From contig JAAXWW010000007.1 in the NCBI GenBank assembly GCA_013334765.1, forward strand, positions 1 through 48,991: a DNA stretch of 48,991 nt. Direction: 5' to 3'. The notes under the pieces are model-generated. The model had not been told where the DNA came from. It did no database searches and worked only from the letters and a program-made list of their open reading frames with translations. The translations under genes were made by a program, and so were the position numbers. This document shows positions 19,361 through 27,946 of the stretch, in pieces; the first letter of the stretch is position 1; each line of letters starts with the position of its first letter. This stretch comes from Candidatus Moraniibacteriota bacterium. Lineage in GTDB: Bacteria > Patescibacteriota > Minisyncoccia > Moranbacterales > UBA2206.

Positions 19361-20029
19361 TTATTGTTGCCGGTATTGGAGACAGGTCTTTCCGCTGCAC
19401 CCCGGTCCGGCTGGCATGAAGCGGTCCGGATAGGTGGTTCCAGAAGGAACCTGGCAATCAGCCGGATTGGTCGCCTGCTGCACTGAGGCAACATATCCGC
19501 TTGGTCGCCGAATTCTCGACACCTTCGCGTTACTCTTCTTAACCTGCTCGGCTCTTTGCCGAGTATGGTCCACGCGGCTCTGTTTTACCGTGCAGAGATT
19601 GTCAATGCACGGCGAGACAGCATTTGCCCATGTTCCGAGCGCGCCGACCTGCTGTTCGAGTTTCCCGACGCGTTGCTCGAGCGTCGGCTTGGTGGGTTCG
19701 CTGGGAGTGACGACCGGGGCAGGCACAGGCTTGTCGGTACCGACGCCCGGAAAGAGAGCCTTTGGTTCAGCGGCACTTACCGTCACCGCCGCCGGAATGG
19801 TGGACGGTTGCATTACCGGCTTGGGGACTTCTTCGCCAAGCTTTTCATTCTTGGCTTCCTGGAGAACCCCCGGATGATTTTCCTTGATGCTTCGCAGCGT
19901 TTTTTCGGCGTTATCTTTGCCGATAAATACTATCGCACATACGACAGCCAGGATGGCAATGACAATGAACGGCCACCATCTTGCCAATCCCTTTTTTTCG
20001 GGCACCATCTTGACCAGTTCTTTGGACAT
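19361..20029 (-). CDS. Hypothetical single-TM protein with short coiled coil
   Basis: TM WWPFIVIAILAVVCAIVFI, LEQRVGKLEQQVGALGTW; SD aaggagaacgtcATG; 15 nt upstream of the lipoprotein. Confidence 0.65.
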   Translation of the reverse strand: MSKELVKMVPEKKGLARWWPFIVIAILAVVCAIVFIGKDNAEKTLRSIKENHPGVLQEAKNEKLGEEVPKPVMQPSTIPAAVTVSAAEPKALFPGVGTDKPVPAPVVTPSEPTKPTLEQRVGKLEQQVGALGTWANAVSPCIDNLCTVKQSRVDHTRQRAEQVKKSNAKVSRIRRPSGYVASVQQATNPADCQVPSGTTYPDRFMPAGPGCSGKTCLQYRQQ

Positions 20030-20211
20030 GACGTTCTCCTTATGTTGGTTTCTTGTTCAAAATATTGATCCGTCGAAAAACACCATGTTTTCCGGATGCG
20101 GATCTTTTTTCAATGAGCTTTTCAATATTATAACACCCGGCAAAGACCATCTGGGTCATATTAGGGTGACACCAAACCATACACCCATTTCCTTTTTTTG
20201 TCAAGCCGAAT

Positions 20212-20240
20212 TTGACAAATTACCCGCCGATTGCTAGACT
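20212..20240 (+). promoter_or_regulatory. Promoter TTGACA-N17-TAGACT
   Basis: Near-consensus hexamers, 17-nt spacer. Confidence 0.65.
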
Positions 20241-20262
20241 GTTCCCATCTGAAGAAATCATT

Positions 20263-20364
20263 ATGAAAAACGCAATCAAAAACAATTCCTATCTATTTAT
20301 CTTTTTTATCCTCTGGGTCCTAGAGACCGGTTTTGATTTGCGCATAATGAAAAAAGAAGCATAG
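20263..20364 (+). CDS. Candidate leader peptide (33 aa) MKNAIKNNSYLFIFFILWVLETGFDLRIMKKEA
   Basis: Short ORF between the promoter and antiterminator/terminator stems; Phe/Ile/Leu/Trp/Val-rich stretch. Confidence 0.5.
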   Translation: MKNAIKNNSYLFIFFILWVLETGFDLRIMKKEA

Positions 20365-20419
20365 AAGAAAAAAGTCATTCGCAAATCAAAACCGGCCTCA
20401 TAAATGGAGCCGGTTTTTT
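20327..20419 (+). promoter_or_regulatory. Attenuator-like region: antiterminator stem (20327-20342/20380-20395) overlapping terminator stem (20388-20396/20409-20417)
   Basis: CCGGTTTTGATTTGCG pairs perfectly with CGCAAATCAAAACCGG; AAAACCGGC pairs with GCCGGTTTT plus T-run; 8 nt shared. Confidence 0.78.
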
Positions 20420-20495
20420 GTTTACTGGGGGAGGAGTTCTTTGGCAACAACACTGGAGAAAAAAACCAGACAAACTTGTTAGGACGGAGGAAGAA

Positions 20496-21713
20496 GTGAA
20501 AGTGGTCAATCATAAGACGGATGGCGAAGTCGGCAAAGGTTTCTCTGGTCAGGTGGTGAATCACGGCGTACTCGATGCCGTAGGGCACCCCCTGCCAGCC
20601 GTGGTCAACCATGGAATGGGCGACGCCGCTCCCAAGCCGGTTCACATCGTGAATCATGATCTCAGGGATTGCAGCGATCCGGATGAGCTGGCCAGGGTTC
20701 TGGGAGTTCATCGTTATCCCGGGCGGGTGCTCGGAACGACCAGCGCCGCAGACATCCTGCAGCTGCACCCCGATCTCAAGAACAGCTTCGATGCCATCTG
20801 CTGTCATTACGACCGGATCGGCCTTGAGCATTCGAGGGATATAATCTGGGACGACGGATTCCATCTTATGGAAGACTATCCCGAACTTCCCATCTCGGTC
20901 TTCTTTTTCGGCAAGCGCGCCCACTCGGCGCGTCCCGATGGCCGATGGTTCGATACGGTTCAGGACATGAATTCCAAAAACATCTTTATCGAGCAGGCCG
21001 AGGAGCTTGACATTCCCGTTCCGAGAACCTTCCGTTTCAAGACCAAGGAAAAGCTCGGCGACTGCAAGGACTTCAACTTCCCGGTCTATCTCAAGGTCGC
21101 GATATCCGTTTCCGGTTCCGGCGTGGTCAAGTGCCTTTCAGCCCAAGACCTCGAGCGTGAGCTGGGTCGGGTGGACAGCGGTCTCGAGTTCCAGATCCAA
21201 GAAGACGTCGGCGAAGCGGTTTTCATCAACCTGCAGTACCATATCAATGGACATGGCCTCGAGCGTTTCGTGGCCACGGAGCAGGTGTTGGACGGCGTTT
21301 CGCACAGCGGGAACATCTTCCCGACTGTTCACCAGCCCTGGGAAATCGTCGATCCGATCGCGGTCGACATGTATAGAAAGGGGATGAAGGGGTTCTTCGC
21401 TTTCGATCTGGCCATCACCGAGCGGAGAGTTTTCGCCATCGAGTGCAACCCGCGGTGGAACGGTTCGACCTATCCGACCAAGATCGCACAGAAACTCGGC
21501 GTATCCCACTGGAAGGCCAGAAGCCTGCATACTTGCGTCAGGAATCTGAGCGACATCGACCTTGGGGAACTGGAATTCGATCCCGATAAGAAGAAAGGGG
21601 TCGTCCTGGTCAACTGGGGCTGCGTAACCGAAGGCAAGCTCGGCGTAATGATCGCCGGCAGGCCTGAAGTTCGCGATGGTATCGAAGAACGTCTGCTCGA
21701 CATTCTCCAATAG
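20496..21713 (+). CDS. ATP-grasp fold ligase-like protein
   Basis: GGAGG SD before GTG 20496; FPVYLKVAISVSGSGVVKC, EFQIQEDVGEAVFINLQY, FAFDLAITERRVFAIECNPRWNGSTYPT. Confidence 0.8.
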   Translation: MKVVNHKTDGEVGKGFSGQVVNHGVLDAVGHPLPAVVNHGMGDAAPKPVHIVNHDLRDCSDPDELARVLGVHRYPGRVLGTTSAADILQLHPDLKNSFDAICCHYDRIGLEHSRDIIWDDGFHLMEDYPELPISVFFFGKRAHSARPDGRWFDTVQDMNSKNIFIEQAEELDIPVPRTFRFKTKEKLGDCKDFNFPVYLKVAISVSGSGVVKCLSAQDLERELGRVDSGLEFQIQEDVGEAVFINLQYHINGHGLERFVATEQVLDGVSHSGNIFPTVHQPWEIVDPIAVDMYRKGMKGFFAFDLAITERRVFAIECNPRWNGSTYPTKIAQKLGVSHWKARSLHTCVRNLSDIDLGELEFDPDKKKGVVLVNWGCVTEGKLGVMIAGRPEVRDGIEERLLDILQ

Positions 21714-21719
21714 CGTTGA

Positions 21720-21763
21720 GGTGAGCAACTCGGATCGAATCCGAGTTGCTCACCATTTTTTTT
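21720..21763 (+). terminator. Strong intrinsic terminator
   Basis: GGTGAGCAACTCGGAT-cga-ATCCGAGTTGCTCACC-ATTTTTTTT, 16-bp perfect stem. Confidence 0.95.
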
Positions 21764-21804
21764 GCTACTATACTTATGTCGTATCCATTTTCAATATTAA
21801 AAAT

Positions 21805-22890
21805 ATGATTGATGAAAAATTTATCAGGGAAACGTTTCTGAATCTTGTTGCTATCGATAGTCCTTCCGGCCATGAAAACGGGGTGTCTGATTTTATCCTG
21901 GAACATCTGCAAGAAGCGGGGGTAAAAGTTTCAAAAGATGCGAGTGGGAATCTCATTGGGAAAATAGCTGGCACCGGAAAGCCTCTCATCCTTTCCGCTC
22001 ATATGGATACGGTCGAACCTGGCAGGAACATCAAGGCGATTGCTGGGAAAGATGTCATACGAAGCACTGGCGATACCATTCTAGGCGCTGATGACAAAGC
22101 GGGAATAACAGAAATATTGTCCGTTTTGAAAACGCTCCGAGAATCTAAAAAACAGCATAGGCCGCTTGAAATAATCTTCACGGTCGAGGAAGAAACTGGG
22201 ATAAACGGAGTAAGCAAGCTTGATTTGAAAAAAATTGCCTCCAAGGAAGCGTTGGTGGTTGATGCTAGCGGACTTGCTGAAACCATAGTCACAGCATCTC
22301 CGTTCATATTCGTGATGGATGTGGAAATTCGGGGACGTGCGGCTCATGCTGGCAATAGTCCGGAAAAGGGAATCAGCTCCATTCAGGTTGCTGCTGATGC
22401 CATTCGGTCATTGAAGCTGGGAAGAATAGATTCGGAAACGACAAACAATATTGGGATAATCCGTGGTGGCGAAATCAGAAATGGGGTTCCGGCTCTGACG
22501 CTTATTCATGCGGAAGCGCGAAGTCATAAACTGGAAAAGGCCAAGCGCGAAGTCGAGAAATATAAGCAGGCCTTTGAAAAGTCAGTCAAAAAATATGATG
22601 CCAAAATGAAATTCAAAGTTTATTTGGCTTGCAGCGGATTCAAATATTCGGAAAATGATGAATTCGTAAGATCTCTGTCGCGAGAATGGACGAAAATGAA
22701 AAAGAAACCGCATTTCAAGAAAGCCGGCGGAGCGAGCGATGCCAACGGTTTCGCGGCTAAGGGAATCAAGGCGGTTCCGATCGGCTATGGCGGCAAGAAT
22801 CCTCATGCGGTGAACGAAAGTGTCAGGGTGAGCGATATGAAAAAGATCGCTCAGTTCATTACGAACTTCATTATCAACACTTCGAAATAA
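21805..22890 (+). CDS. M20 family metallopeptidase (PepT-like)
   Basis: LSAHMDTVEPG, GADDKAGI, TVEEETGINGVSKLD, GRAAHAGNSPEKGISSI, GGASDANGF. Confidence 0.88.
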   Translation: MIDEKFIRETFLNLVAIDSPSGHENGVSDFILEHLQEAGVKVSKDASGNLIGKIAGTGKPLILSAHMDTVEPGRNIKAIAGKDVIRSTGDTILGADDKAGITEILSVLKTLRESKKQHRPLEIIFTVEEETGINGVSKLDLKKIASKEALVVDASGLAETIVTASPFIFVMDVEIRGRAAHAGNSPEKGISSIQVAADAIRSLKLGRIDSETTNNIGIIRGGEIRNGVPALTLIHAEARSHKLEKAKREVEKYKQAFEKSVKKYDAKMKFKVYLACSGFKYSENDEFVRSLSREWTKMKKKPHFKKAGGASDANGFAAKGIKAVPIGYGGKNPHAVNESVRVSDMKKIAQFITNFIINTSK

Positions 22891-22956
22891 TCAAAGTAAT
22901 GAACAAAAAACACCTTCAGTGATCTGTACCCCAAAAGTAGACACGCTAAAAAGCGC

Positions 22957-22996
22957 CTGTCCACTTCTTTGAGATATTTCTTCCTGAACCTTACTG
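22957..22996 (-). pseudogene. Displaced fragment of the typA 3' coding end (37/40 identical to 24475..24514)
   Basis: Minus strand encodes [13 protein letters not shown], matching TypA C-terminus [13 protein letters not shown]. Confidence 0.8.
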
Positions 22997-23004
22997 GATC
23001 CTGG

Positions 23005-23033
23005 TTGACAAATCTGGTGCATTCATATATAAT
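23005..23033 (+). promoter_or_regulatory. Consensus promoter TTGACA-N17-TATAAT, -10 ends 6 nt before ATG
   Basis: Exact consensus hexamers; TGTAC-N6-GTACA at 23033-23048 spans the start codon. Confidence 0.8.
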
Positions 23034-23039
23034 GTACAT

Positions 23040-23636
23040 ATGAGTACACTTAGAAAAACATCAAATGAAGGGCGATCAAAGACGCTGAAACGTTTCGCGC
23101 AGCTTGCCGCACTAGGGGAAGTGGTTTTCCATATCTCCGACCTGGCCTCATTATGGCAGATAACCAATCGCAATACGCTTCGCACCACGCTCAAGCGGTA
23201 TGCCGAGCAGGAACTCGTATATCGCCTGTGGAAAGGCATGTATGCCCTGAAGCCGGCAGACAAAATCGACCCGCTGCTCTTGGGGATCAAGGCGGTGCAC
23301 AGTTATTCATATATAAGCACGGAAACGATTTTGTTCCGTTCCGGAATCATATCCCAGCGTCCGGCAGCCGTCACGCTGGTCGGTCCGGTTTCTAGGAGAT
23401 TTGAAATTGGAAGGACGGAATACGCCTGCCGAAAACTGGCTGACCAGTATCTTTACCGATCGGATGGAGTATTGGAAATCGGAGGGATCCGGGAGGCTTC
23501 GCTTGAACGGGCTGTCGCTGATCTTCTTTATTATAATCCCCAGGCGCATCTCGATGCCCCGGTTGATTGGAAGGAGGTGAAGCGGATACAGGCAGCTGTC
23601 GGATATCAGCTCACTTCCAGCCGCTATAATCGTTAA
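23040..23636 (+). CDS. AbiEi-like antitoxin/transcriptional regulator
   Basis: N-terminal wHTH, LWKGMYALKP, YISTETILFRSGIISQRP, SLERAVADLLYYNP; directly upstream of AbiEii-like gene. Confidence 0.8.
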   Translation: MSTLRKTSNEGRSKTLKRFAQLAALGEVVFHISDLASLWQITNRNTLRTTLKRYAEQELVYRLWKGMYALKPADKIDPLLLGIKAVHSYSYISTETILFRSGIISQRPAAVTLVGPVSRRFEIGRTEYACRKLADQYLYRSDGVLEIGGIREASLERAVADLLYYNPQAHLDAPVDWKEVKRIQAAVGYQLTSSRYNR

Positions 23637-23647
23637 GATAATCGCAT

Positions 23648-24394
23648 ATGCAATTGCCTCAACCTAAGGATGCCAAGCATAAAGCCTGGCTTTATCGCAT
23701 TCTTTCCTCTTTCTATGACGACGCGCATCTTTCCTCTATTCTTTATTTCAAGGGCGGAACCTGTGCTGCCATGCTTGGGATCCTTGATCGTTTTTCGGTC
23801 GATCTGGATTTCGATTTCGTCGGGAAGGAAAAAGATCTGGATGCGACAAGAAAGAGAATGGAAAGCATATTTTCCGATCTGGGCTTGGAAATAAAAGATA
23901 AAAGCCGTCGCATTCCGCAATATTTCCTCAGATATCCTTCCGGAGACGGAGAGCGCAACACTCTCAAGATCGACGTGTCCTTCCCGCATCCGAAATCGAA
24001 TAAATATGAAGCCAGGCGTTTTTCGGAAATAGACCGGATCATTACCTGCCAGACATCGGAGACTATGTTTGCCAACAAACTGGTAGCGCTAATGGACCGC
24101 TACGACAAAAAAAAGTCCATAGCCGGGAGAGATGTATATGACATCCATCATTTCTTCGAGAGCGGACTGCGATATGATGCTGACGTGATCAAGGAAAGAA
24201 CGGGCGGATCGGTTAGGATGTTTTTCAAGAAGCTGATTGTTTTCATCGATAAGCACGTGACCGACGAACTTATTTCCCAGGATATGAACGTGCTGCTTTC
24301 ATATGCCAAATTCAGGATCATCAGAAAAACCTTGAGACAGGAAACACTGATGTATCTCAAGGACGAACTGGCAAGGATTCAGAGCAGCGAATGA
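23648..24394 (+). CDS. AbiEii/AbiGii-like nucleotidyltransferase toxin
   Basis: YFKGGTCAAMLGILDRFSVDLDFDFVGK, KIDVSFPH, MFANKLVALMDR...AGRDVYDIHHF. Confidence 0.85.
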   Translation: MQLPQPKDAKHKAWLYRILSSFYDDAHLSSILYFKGGTCAAMLGILDRFSVDLDFDFVGKEKDLDATRKRMESIFSDLGLEIKDKSRRIPQYFLRYPSGDGERNTLKIDVSFPHPKSNKYEARRFSEIDRIITCQTSETMFANKLVALMDRYDKKKSIAGRDVYDIHHFFESGLRYDADVIKERTGGSVRMFFKKLIVFIDKHVTDELISQDMNVLLSYAKFRIIRKTLRQETLMYLKDELARIQSSE

Positions 24395-24396
24395 AG

Positions 24397-24430
24397 AAAA
24401 CAGCCTCGGCATCGCGCCGAGGCTGTTTTT
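24397..24430. terminator. Bidirectional terminator between AbiEii and typA
   Basis: AAAACAGCCTCGGC-atcgc-GCCGAGGCTGTTTT. Confidence 0.88.
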
Positions 24431-24449
24431 AATATTCCTAAAACGTCCC

Positions 24450-26234
24450 TTATCCCTTCCTTCCAGCTCTCACCCTGTCCACTTCTTTCAGATATTTCTT
24501 CCTGAGCCTGACTGAGTGAGGGGTGACTTCCAGATATTCATCGGCGTTGATGATCTCCAATCCTCGTTCGATCGAAATGGCCCAGTGCGGAGTCAGGTTG
24601 ATCGCTTCATCAGCTCCGGACGAACGCATATTGGAAAGCTGCTTGCCCTTGATCGGATTGACTGACATATCAAGACCCTTCACTGTGTTGCCGATGACCA
24701 TTCCCTCATATACTTCCGTAGCAGGAGCGATATACAGCGTTCCGCGTTCTTGGAGATTCGCCAAAGAAAATCCCAGTGCTTTTCCGGAAACCATGGAAAC
24801 CATAGATCCGACTTCGCGGCGTTTTATTTCTCCGACATACGGCCTGAAGCCGATCACGCGCGATGAGAATATTCCTTCTCCTTTGGTGTCAACCACAAAC
24901 TGTCCGCGGAATCCCAGCGTTCCGCGAGTCGGGACTTCGAAGAGCAGTCTGGTCTGGCTGCCGTGGATCTGCATGTCGGTCATGGTTCCTTTCCGTTTGC
25001 CCATGCTTTCGATCACTGATCCGGACAGTTCGCTTGGCACGTCGATGGTCGCTTCCTCGAACGGCTCGCTCTTCACTCCATCGATATCCTTGATGATGAC
25101 TTGCGGTTGAGAAACCTGTACCTCGTATCCTTCGCGGCGCATGTTTTCCAAAAGGACCGCTATATGAAGTTCTCCGCGTCCGAAGACGGTATAGTATTCT
25201 GAGTTTGAGAAATCGATCTTGAGACCGACATTGACTTCCAATTCCTTTTCCAGTCTTTCGCGGATCTGCTTGTTGGTGACGAATTTTCCTTCGCGTCCTG
25301 CGAAAGGGGAGTCGTTGACCATGAACTGCAGCGATATGGTCGGTTCATCGATATTGATGGCAGGCAATGCTTCCTGATCTTCGGTTTCGCAGATCGTTTC
25401 CCCGATATCTATTTTCGGGAATCCTGCCACCATGACGATATCTCCGGCATAGGCTTCCTGCACTTCGTCGCGCACGGTTCCTTTGAAGGTATACAATTTG
25501 GTGACGCGTGATTTTTCAATCGTTCCATCGGTTTTTTTCAGGAGATAAGTTCCGCCAGCCTTGATGGTTCCTTCATGGATGCGTCCGACGGCTAGCCTTC
25601 CCAGGAAATTGTCATATCCCAGATTGAACGGCTGCATGCGAAGCGACGCTGCCGCATCGGCTTTGGCTGGGTGGACCTTAAGGAGGATCATATCCAGAAG
25701 CGGTTCGAGATTCGTCGATTCGTCAGTCAGGTGCTCCTTGGCGATCCCGTCCCGTCCGATCGCATATATGGTGGTGAAATCAAGCTGTTCGTCAGTTGCG
25801 CCGAGATCCATGAAAAGCTCATAGACCTGCTCCTGAACCATGTCGGGGTCGGCGGCCGGCTTGTCGATCTTGTTGATGACGACGATCGGTTTCAAACCGA
25901 GCTCCAGGGATTTCTTGAGGACGAAGCGGGTCTGCGGCATCGGTCCTTCCTGGGCGTCGACAATGAGAAGCACCGAGTCGATGGAACGCAGCACGCGCTC
26001 CACTTCGCTGCCGAAGTCGGCATGACCAGGCGTGTCGACGATGTTTATTTTCGTGTCGCGATAGAATATGGAAGTGTTCTTGGCATAGATGGTGATTCCT
26101 CTTTCCTGTTCGAGGGCGTTATTGTCCATGCTTATTCCTTCTTCCACCATTCCGGTCTGACGCATGATAGCGTCAGTCAGAGTCGTTTTGCCATGGTCGA
26201 CGTGGGCGATGATGGCGATATTCCTGATTTCCAT
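24450..26234 (-). CDS. typA: Translational GTPase TypA/BipA
   Basis: [51 protein letters not shown], full-length BipA domains. Confidence 0.97.
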   Translation of the reverse strand: MEIRNIAIIAHVDHGKTTLTDAIMRQTGMVEEGISMDNNALEQERGITIYAKNTSIFYRDTKINIVDTPGHADFGSEVERVLRSIDSVLLIVDAQEGPMPQTRFVLKKSLELGLKPIVVINKIDKPAADPDMVQEQVYELFMDLGATDEQLDFTTIYAIGRDGIAKEHLTDESTNLEPLLDMILLKVHPAKADAAASLRMQPFNLGYDNFLGRLAVGRIHEGTIKAGGTYLLKKTDGTIEKSRVTKLYTFKGTVRDEVQEAYAGDIVMVAGFPKIDIGETICETEDQEALPAINIDEPTISLQFMVNDSPFAGREGKFVTNKQIRERLEKELEVNVGLKIDFSNSEYYTVFGRGELHIAVLLENMRREGYEVQVSQPQVIIKDIDGVKSEPFEEATIDVPSELSGSVIESMGKRKGTMTDMQIHGSQTRLLFEVPTRGTLGFRGQFVVDTKGEGIFSSRVIGFRPYVGEIKRREVGSMVSMVSGKALGFSLANLQERGTLYIAPATEVYEGMVIGNTVKGLDMSVNPIKGKQLSNMRSSGADEAINLTPHWAISIERGLEIINADEYLEVTPHSVRLRKKYLKEVDRVRAGRKG

Positions 26235-26487
26235 AAACCTGCGTAATTGCGAAAAATACGAAATTACAAGATAAAAGATTATTTAAAAAAGAGGCTTGCG
26301 GCCTACTCGATATTCTAGTCTTATTCGGTGTTTTTGTCAAAGATATGCCTGAACTCCAGCTCGGAGTAATGAAAATAATATGTGTTCGAATCTTGTTTTC
26401 ACTTGCTCCTAAATTCTGAAAGAAGTAAAGGTATTCATCTGGACATATATCTCTTAACGCCGGAAATTTAGTGATCGCATCGATTCA

Positions 26488-26793
26488 TTATTCAATATCT
26501 CCGAGGCTTTCTTGCATGTATCTATAGACAATCGAAATTATTTCACGTATATCGTCGTTGGTGTTCTTGTAAAACAAATTATTGAATGCGACGTCTTGCA
26601 GCTTTCTGATCGGGTCGCTGATTAGTGCATGAATGAATGATTGGGTGGCACCGCTCACTCCTTTGAAATCCAAAATAACATCGTTGTGATTTGATAGTGC
26701 TGGCATTATTTTTTCGATTCTTAATTTTTTTGCTACATCTTTATTTTCGGCAAAATCTCCAATATGTTCTCTCATTTTGATAATTTCTTTCAT
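26488..26793 (-). CDS. STAS-like (DUF4325-type) protein
   Basis: VILDFKGVSGATQSFIHALISDPIRK; ATGA overlap with upstream GHKL gene. Confidence 0.7.
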   Translation of the reverse strand: MKEIIKMREHIGDFAENKDVAKKLRIEKIMPALSNHNDVILDFKGVSGATQSFIHALISDPIRKLQDVAFNNLFYKNTNDDIREIISIVYRYMQESLGDIE

Positions 26794-27758
26794 ATGAATT
26801 TCGGTACCTTGTATTTAGATCTTTTACGCTCACGAATCGCTTTATCATAAACATCACCGATGCTAGCCAAGAGATCATTGAATCCGGGAGTTTCGTCAAG
26901 CGAAATATCTACTGCCACCAGTGTTCCCTTAAAGCTTGCTGCGATATCGCTTTCGTTATGCAGGTCACGATCCGGGTCGGCGTATAGTCGGGGCATTCCC
27001 TTGATGCGCTTCTTGTGTTTTAGCAATGTATACTCGGCGTTGCCGCTATATACAACGAAATAATTGCGTGTAATTTTGGCAATAGATTTGATGAAGAATA
27101 ATCCAGCTCCGGCATTCTCAGCGGTTCCTCCTTCTCTACGGGTTGTGCCTGTAATTCCTGGCGTCAATGCCAGCTTTATCGCGCTAATGTCGTTTTTAGG
27201 ATGCCAAAAATTCTGCAAGCTTTTCCAAAGTCCTATGCCGGTATCGCAAATCCCGATACTTACTCGGTTAGTTTTCTTATAATATTGGGCAGCTACGATT
27301 GCTCCATTTTCAGCAAATGAATGTTCTAGAACATTGCGCACTAACTCGCCGATAATATATTTAACAATCGTAGTGTTTTTCTCAGATAAGTGCAGCAGGG
27401 GAATCATGTCAGTTATGAAGCGAGATTGATCTTCGGAGGTTTTTATTATTTTGATTGGTACAAAACGTCCTGATTCCTCATTCTTATGATAAATGAATGG
27501 CGATGGAGTTTTGATTAATCCATAAAGTCCCATCCGGTCCAGATATCGACCGGAGTCAGGCACATCCCCTTTGATTTCAGTATTTTCTTTGCCAACTTGA
27601 ATTGCCAGTGCGGCAGCCAAAACAAGGTTGGCAGGATGGACAGTGACCCACTTGTCGTGTGTTGTTATTTCCAACCTATCAGGATGCGACAAATCGAGCG
27701 ATTCTGTAAAGCTTTTGAAATTACGCAAATAACCTTGATTTGATAGAAATATTTTCAT
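26790..27758 (-). CDS. GHKL/HATPase-family ATP-binding protein
   Basis: GELVRNVLEHSFAENG (N box), ICDTGIGLW (G1 box), AGAGLFFIKSIAK (G2-like box). Confidence 0.78.
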   Translation of the reverse strand: MKIFLSNQGYLRNFKSFTESLDLSHPDRLEITTHDKWVTVHPANLVLAAALAIQVGKENTEIKGDVPDSGRYLDRMGLYGLIKTPSPFIYHKNEESGRFVPIKIIKTSEDQSRFITDMIPLLHLSEKNTTIVKYIIGELVRNVLEHSFAENGAIVAAQYYKKTNRVSIGICDTGIGLWKSLQNFWHPKNDISAIKLALTPGITGTTRREGGTAENAGAGLFFIKSIAKITRNYFVVYSGNAEYTLLKHKKRIKGMPRLYADPDRDLHNESDIAASFKGTLVAVDISLDETPGFNDLLASIGDVYDKAIRERKRSKYKVPKFI

Positions 27759-27764
27759 ATACCT

Positions 27765-27805
27765 ATCTTACCCGTAGAGTGCTTTCTTGTCAATAAGCAC
27801 TCTAC
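27765..27805 (-). promoter_or_regulatory. Promoter TTGACA-N17-TAAGAT with 11-bp-arm inverted repeat GTAGAGTGCTT-N10-AAGCACTCTAC
   Basis: -35 complement 27788-27793, -10 complement 27765-27770, arms 27774-27784 and 27795-27805; start codon 27758. Confidence 0.82.
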
Positions 27806-27846
27806 TGGGTATTTTACTGCATTTTAGGCTATGGTTAATGTTAATA

Positions 27847-27880
27847 ATAAAAAATGAGGCTCAAATAAGCCTTATTCTTC
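27847..27880 (-). terminator. Terminator of the metallophosphoesterase gene
   Basis: Minus strand AATAAGGCT-tattt-GAGCCTCATTTTTT. Confidence 0.65.
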
Positions 27881-27946
27881 TAATTGATTCGAGACGGATT
27901 ATAAATAAGCGAAGGAATGGCCAGCCCCGTCCGGCAGTTAAATTTT

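Noticed and set aside
18713-19486. ORF 18713..19486 (+) and ORF 18843..19457 (-)
   Set aside because: Both overlap the lipoprotein gene 18851..19345, which has signal peptide, lipobox and SD.
20289-20924. ORF 20289..20924 (-)
   Set aside because: Antisense to the attenuator and ATP-grasp gene; no domain signal.
22925-22945. TGTACCCCAAAAGTAGACA as an insertion-sequence end
   Set aside because: Resembles IS3-type termini from memory only; no transposase or matching opposite end seen, so not called.
22851-23039. ORF 22851..23039 (-) as a functional gene
   Set aside because: Its only recognisable part is the displaced TypA tail [10 protein letters not shown]; better explained as a duplication remnant.
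25671-26246. ORF 25671..26246 (+)
   Set aside because: Shadow ORF antisense to typA.
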